A stretch of DNA of 64,000 bases from DATLXU01 sp035575515 (GTDB taxonomy: Bacteria > Acidobacteriota > Blastocatellia > UBA7656). Numbering within the stretch: position 1 is the first letter of the stretch; each line of letters starts with the position of its first letter. Made by a program: the position numbers and the translations under genes. Shown here piece after piece: positions 60,479 through 64,000 of the stretch. Location of the stretch: contig DATLXU010000022.1 of the NCBI GenBank assembly GCA_035575515.1, positions 1 through 64,000 of the forward strand. Reading direction: 5' to 3'. Under the pieces are notes generated by a model. That model was not told where the DNA came from, ran no database searches, and saw only the letters and a program-made list of their open reading frames with translations.

Positions 60479-63001
60479 TTACATCGGGTAGGCGCTTGCG
60501 AGCGGTTCAATGTCGTCAAGCTCAAGAATGCCTTCAAGGGTTGGAATGATTGATTTTGTCTCTGCCATCTTCGCCAGCATATTCGTGGCGGAATCCGCGT
60601 CCAACGGTTTCGAGAAGAGATACCCTTGCCCGTACTGGCACTTCAGGTTGCGCAGCCACTCGAGCTGCTCTTTCGTCTCGACGCCTTCTGCCACAACTGC
60701 CTTTCCGAGATTCTGCGCAAGCATCACGATTGTGCGCACGATCTCGCGGTTCTCGTTATTCTCCCCTATGCGAGTGACGAAGCTGCGGTCTATCTTCAAC
60801 GTGTCAATCGGCAGACGGTGCAGATAGCTCAACGAAGAATAACCGGTGCCGAAATCGTCAATGCTCAGTTCGACGCCAATCGCCCGAAGCTGCTCGATCA
60901 TCTTCGTCGCTCCTTCGATGTTCTGCATCACTATGCTTTCGGTTATCTCCAGCTTGAGCGAGTGAGGATCGAGACCCGTGACGTCGAGCGTCTTCATGAT
61001 CTGATCGAGCAGGTCCGAGTGCGCGAACTGCTTGCCCGAAAGATTCACGCTGATTGACAGCGGCATTTCGAGCGCGAAGTTTTCCTGCCATCGCTTCAAC
61101 TGGCGGCAGGATTCCAGAAGCATCCACTGCCCGATTGGGACGATGCAGCCGGTCTCTTCGGCCACAGAAACGAATTCGTCTGGATAGATCAGCCCGCGCT
61201 CCGGGTGTTGCCATCGCACGAGCGCCTCAAAGCCCGCGAGGCGGCCCGTCTTGAGCGAAACGATTGGCTGGTACATCACGAAGAACTCGCGCCGCTCGAT
61301 TGCGCGGCGCAGGTCGGTTTCAAGCGTCAGCAGATTCATCGCATGCAAGTGCATGCCTTTATCGAAGATGACGTGGCGCGCTTTGCCGAGCGACTTGGCC
61401 TGATACATCGCCGTGTCCGCATCGCGCAGCAAGTCTTCAGGCTTTTCGTATTCTTCGTTGAAGATTGCTATGCCGATGCTTGCAGTGGTGAAAGTCTCGT
61501 AAGAGCCCAAGTTGAATGGCTTCGCAACATGTCTTTGTATGCGCTCGGCCACGTGCACTGCCTCGCTCGCGTCCTGAATGTTGTTGAGAAGTATTGTGAA
61601 TTCATCGCCGCCCAGACGCGCCACCTTGTCGCCCGCGCGCAGGTGCTGCTGCAATCGCTGAGCGATTCCCACAAGCAGTTGATCGCCGACCATGTGGCCG
61701 ATGCTGTCATTGATGAGCTTGAAGCGGTCGAGGTCCAGAAACAGAATGGCGAACAGTCGACTGTAGTCCTGCTTCGCCTGCTCCATAGATAGCTTCAACT
61801 GCTCCATAAACCATGACCGGTTGGGGAGTCCCGTGAGCGAATCGTGAAAGGCTTCGTGGACGAGCTGCTGTTCGGCGCGCTTGCGGTCGGTTATGTCCTG
61901 AATCTGGAAGATCAGATGCAAAGACTGGCTCTCGGAATCGCGTATGAGCGAGACGCCGATCAACACCCATACCTCGTGGCCGTCCTTGTGAATGTATCGC
62001 TTCTCCATCTGGCAGGTGAGGAGCCTGCCTTCGAGCACGCGGTTGATATTGGAGAGAAAGTGGCCTATGTCTTCCGGGTGCGTGATTGCCTGAAAGTTCA
62101 TCTGCTTGAACTCTTCTTCGCTGTAGCCAACTATCTGGCACAGCGAATGATTGACGCGCAGCCATCTGCCGTCGAGCGCCACGAGCGCCATCCCGATTGG
62201 AGCCAGATCGAATGCGCTGCGGAACCGCTCTTCGCTCTCCTGCATCTCGGCTAGGTGGCGTTCGGCCAGCTCGGCTTGCAGGACAGAAGACGCGACGTTC
62301 TTCGCGTAAGTCTTGTACGTGAAATAGACGACTGCGATTATAGGGATCGTCGCGATGAAGGCATAAAAGCCGACCATTCCAATTAGCTTGTGCGTGAGGC
62401 TTGCCGCGAGCGCGCCAGTCAAATATGTGATAGAGGTCCAGACGTAGTGCTTCTTGTAGGTAGCCAGTATCGGCTGATTCGTCTTTAAGGCCCCGGCGAC
62501 GGCGATGATGCCGGAATTGAAGAAATACTGCACGAGCGCCATCGTACAAGTCATAACTATTAACCGCGAAGAGTACGAGCCGCGCGCAACATCCGTGATC
62601 GAGCCAAAGCATAAACGCAATGCCAGAACAGTAATGAAAGTCGAGCACGCCATCGCCGCGGCGTTGAACATCATCGTCAGCGGCTTTTTGGTTACGCGAA
62701 ACGACGCGAACAGACTTTCCGCCGCGCCCAACAAAATCGCCGCCTCGCCGTCGAATTGGAGCATTGACAAGAATATGAAAGTGTCAGAGACCGAGACGCA
62801 TGAATCGAAACGGAAGAAGCGGATGACAATGCGCGAGGCTACGCAAATCGTAACAAGCGACAAAAGCAGGTAAGGAATGCCAAGCTGCGCAAGAGGTACC
62901 TGGCAGGCCGACGAAAGCAGAATGCATGCGCCTATGGCGGCGACCGCCCGCATGTATGGTCGAAAGAGAGGGTTGTTTTCTGCCGAAGCATCTTGCTTCA
63001 T
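60479..63001 (-). CDS. Membrane GGDEF-EAL protein with PAS domain
   Basis: The 840-aa c-di-GMP enzyme has an N-terminal sensor with about seven TM helices (about 15-235), a PAS domain (about 245-370), GGDEF (about 385-545; active-site LGGDEF) and EAL (about 560-810; FEALVRWQHPERG, DDFGTGYSSL). Both catalytic motifs are intact, so it may make or break c-di-GMP depending on signal. A start at 63001 is preferred over TTG at 63019. The PilZ protein at 28.8 kb may be one of its readers. Confidence 0.9.
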   Translation of the reverse strand: MKQDASAENNPLFRPYMRAVAAIGACILLSSACQVPLAQLGIPYLLLSLVTICVASRIVIRFFRFDSCVSVSDTFIFLSMLQFDGEAAILLGAAESLFASFRVTKKPLTMMFNAAAMACSTFITVLALRLCFGSITDVARGSYSSRLIVMTCTMALVQYFFNSGIIAVAGALKTNQPILATYKKHYVWTSITYLTGALAASLTHKLIGMVGFYAFIATIPIIAVVYFTYKTYAKNVASSVLQAELAERHLAEMQESEERFRSAFDLAPIGMALVALDGRWLRVNHSLCQIVGYSEEEFKQMNFQAITHPEDIGHFLSNINRVLEGRLLTCQMEKRYIHKDGHEVWVLIGVSLIRDSESQSLHLIFQIQDITDRKRAEQQLVHEAFHDSLTGLPNRSWFMEQLKLSMEQAKQDYSRLFAILFLDLDRFKLINDSIGHMVGDQLLVGIAQRLQQHLRAGDKVARLGGDEFTILLNNIQDASEAVHVAERIQRHVAKPFNLGSYETFTTASIGIAIFNEEYEKPEDLLRDADTAMYQAKSLGKARHVIFDKGMHLHAMNLLTLETDLRRAIERREFFVMYQPIVSLKTGRLAGFEALVRWQHPERGLIYPDEFVSVAEETGCIVPIGQWMLLESCRQLKRWQENFALEMPLSISVNLSGKQFAHSDLLDQIMKTLDVTGLDPHSLKLEITESIVMQNIEGATKMIEQLRAIGVELSIDDFGTGYSSLSYLHRLPIDTLKIDRSFVTRIGENNENREIVRTIVMLAQNLGKAVVAEGVETKEQLEWLRNLKCQYGQGYLFSKPLDADSATNMLAKMAETKSIIPTLEGILELDDIEPLASAYPM

Positions 63002-63066
63002 AAACAAGCAACCTGACAACGAGTTATAGCAATGTACCGCGCTTGATCCGGGGGGCTGATTTCTGT

Positions 63067-63969
63067 CTATTCCTGTTTGAGGAACATCGTGTCGTAGTAC
63101 GCAACAAACTTAAAGCCAACCTTTTTGTACACTGACTGAGCCGACTTGAATTTGTCGTTCACAAGGATGCATACGGATTTCGTTCTTTGCAAGAGTATTC
63201 TGCACAATTGCGAAGTGCAGCGCGAACCATAACCATTGCCACGTTCCTGCGGGTTGACCCACACGCCTTCGAGATAAATTACATCTTCCGTGTCGCTGAC
63301 GATCTCTGCCTTGAAGATGAGCTTTGAGTCTTCGACCCACACCCATGTTTTGTTCATCTCTATTCGCCGGGCGCAACGCGCGCGAAAACCTTCCGGGTCG
63401 GTCTCAAGCGGATTGATGCCGCTTTCGAGAACTACAGTCTCCGCGTGAGCCGGAACTATTAAATCGAGATCATCCATCGTGGCCAGTCTCAATCCGTCAA
63501 CTGGTTCCCGCACAGCGATGGGCCACCTCTGCTCGAACAACAACTCGCGGCAATAGAGCCGAACAGGCTGGCCTTCGGGCCAGTAGTGCGTCCAGAAAGT
63601 CTGCGCATCCTCCTGCTCGGCCAGCAACAAGTGCGCGTTCGTGCATTGCTGCGCGACGCGGGCGAAGGCTGCAATCGCCCTTTCGGTGCGCGCTTCAAAA
63701 AGTATGAAGTGGCCGATTAATGCTACTCCTTCGAGTTGTCCCGCTTCATCGCGGCAGGCGTAAAACGTTCCGCGATTGTGAGGGCTGACCACTCCGTTAT
63801 CTCGAATAAATCCCGCAAGGCCGAAGGTGTGTATTGGCCGCTCGCTCAAGAACTCCAGAACTTCATCTCGATCATCTTCCGTGAGCGGCAATGCTGTCAA
63901 AACGTTGACGGCTGAAGGGTAAAGATGCTGCGCGTTTGTGGATTGTCTGATTTCAGCTAGTGATTGCAT
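63067..63969 (-). CDS. GNAT acetyltransferase (COG3393-like)
   Basis: The 300-aa protein has an N-terminal domain of unknown function (about 20-150) and a C-terminal GNAT fold (about 160-300; VWVNPQERGNGYGSRCTSQLCRILL is motif A, and VNDKFKSAQSVYKKVGFKFVAYY closes the domain). It matches the COG3393 type; substrate unknown. A doubled GGAGGATGGAGG precedes the ATG, a very strong ribosome site. This is the last gene in the window. Confidence 0.85.
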   Translation of the reverse strand: MQSLAEIRQSTNAQHLYPSAVNVLTALPLTEDDRDEVLEFLSERPIHTFGLAGFIRDNGVVSPHNRGTFYACRDEAGQLEGVALIGHFILFEARTERAIAAFARVAQQCTNAHLLLAEQEDAQTFWTHYWPEGQPVRLYCRELLFEQRWPIAVREPVDGLRLATMDDLDLIVPAHAETVVLESGINPLETDPEGFRARCARRIEMNKTWVWVEDSKLIFKAEIVSDTEDVIYLEGVWVNPQERGNGYGSRCTSQLCRILLQRTKSVCILVNDKFKSAQSVYKKVGFKFVAYYDTMFLKQE

Positions 63970-64000
63970 CCTCCATCCTCCTTTCTTTCATTTATTCACA

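Overview
This 64 kb window looks like chromosome from an Acidobacteriota, most likely of the Blastocatellia type. The inference rests on gene content (beta-propeller sensor with a P-loop ATPase, Ser/Thr kinase with an N-terminal ATPase, lutABC, COG3393 acetyltransferase, direct GlnRS beside GluRS), on even, moderately high GC and on long stretches of housekeeping genes. No rRNA, tRNA, CRISPR array, prophage or transposase was recognised. The window opens inside groEL and ends just upstream of a GNAT gene.

Layout. 1-5.2 kb: 3' end of groEL, HtrA protease, a MarR-BON operon with a clear self-regulatory operator, and a zinc-ribbon membrane protein. 5.3-12.3 kb: glyS, a lipoprotein cytochrome c, CCA-adding enzyme, feoAB with a candidate Fur box, and a membrane protein. 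12.3-18.8 kb: a two-gene signalling operon in which an envelope propeller sensor carrying a cytoplasmic ATPase is followed by a soluble ATPase-Ser/Thr kinase. 19-25 kb: lutABC with a peptidase-like gene, then RDD, tmk and hfq on the minus strand. 25-32 kb: PpiD-like foldase, a REC-PAS regulator, PilZ, thrC, leuD and a probable selenoprotein. 32-41 kb: DUF4097, rpmE-DUF1385-prfA-prmC, an esterase-like hydrolase and phoH interrupted by an intein. 41-48 kb: HD/7TM phosphodiesterase, ybeY, CorC, era, prmA and rsmE. 48-55 kb: a structured non-coding stretch, tatA, a two-component pair, a PaaK-like ligase and a KaiC-REC fusion. 55-64 kb: PQQ dehydrogenase, glnS, gltX, a GGDEF-EAL protein and a GNAT.

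Five observations go beyond routine annotation. (1) A two-domain glutaredoxin-like protein has an in-frame TGA where the first Cys of its C-terminal CxxC belongs, followed at once by a stable hairpin of bacterial SECIS type. (2) Fourteen loci carry inverted pairs of degenerate repeats, mostly 7 bp in period (8 bp or 8-11 bp in three of them); the sequence differs between loci but the architecture is constant, much like cyanobacterial STRR heptamers. (3) These repeats have entered coding sequence in cca, the kinase tail and the ybeY tail, and supply several stop codons. (4) phoH holds a full-length intein with the class 3 signature (Ala1 and a Trp-Cys-Thr set) and a LAGLIDADG endonuclease. (5) The propeller-ATPase and ATPase-kinase pair looks like a hybrid two-component sensor whose histidine kinase has been replaced by a paralogous ATPase shared with a neighbouring Ser/Thr kinase.

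All functional calls come from reading motifs in the translated sequence. No database search was possible.
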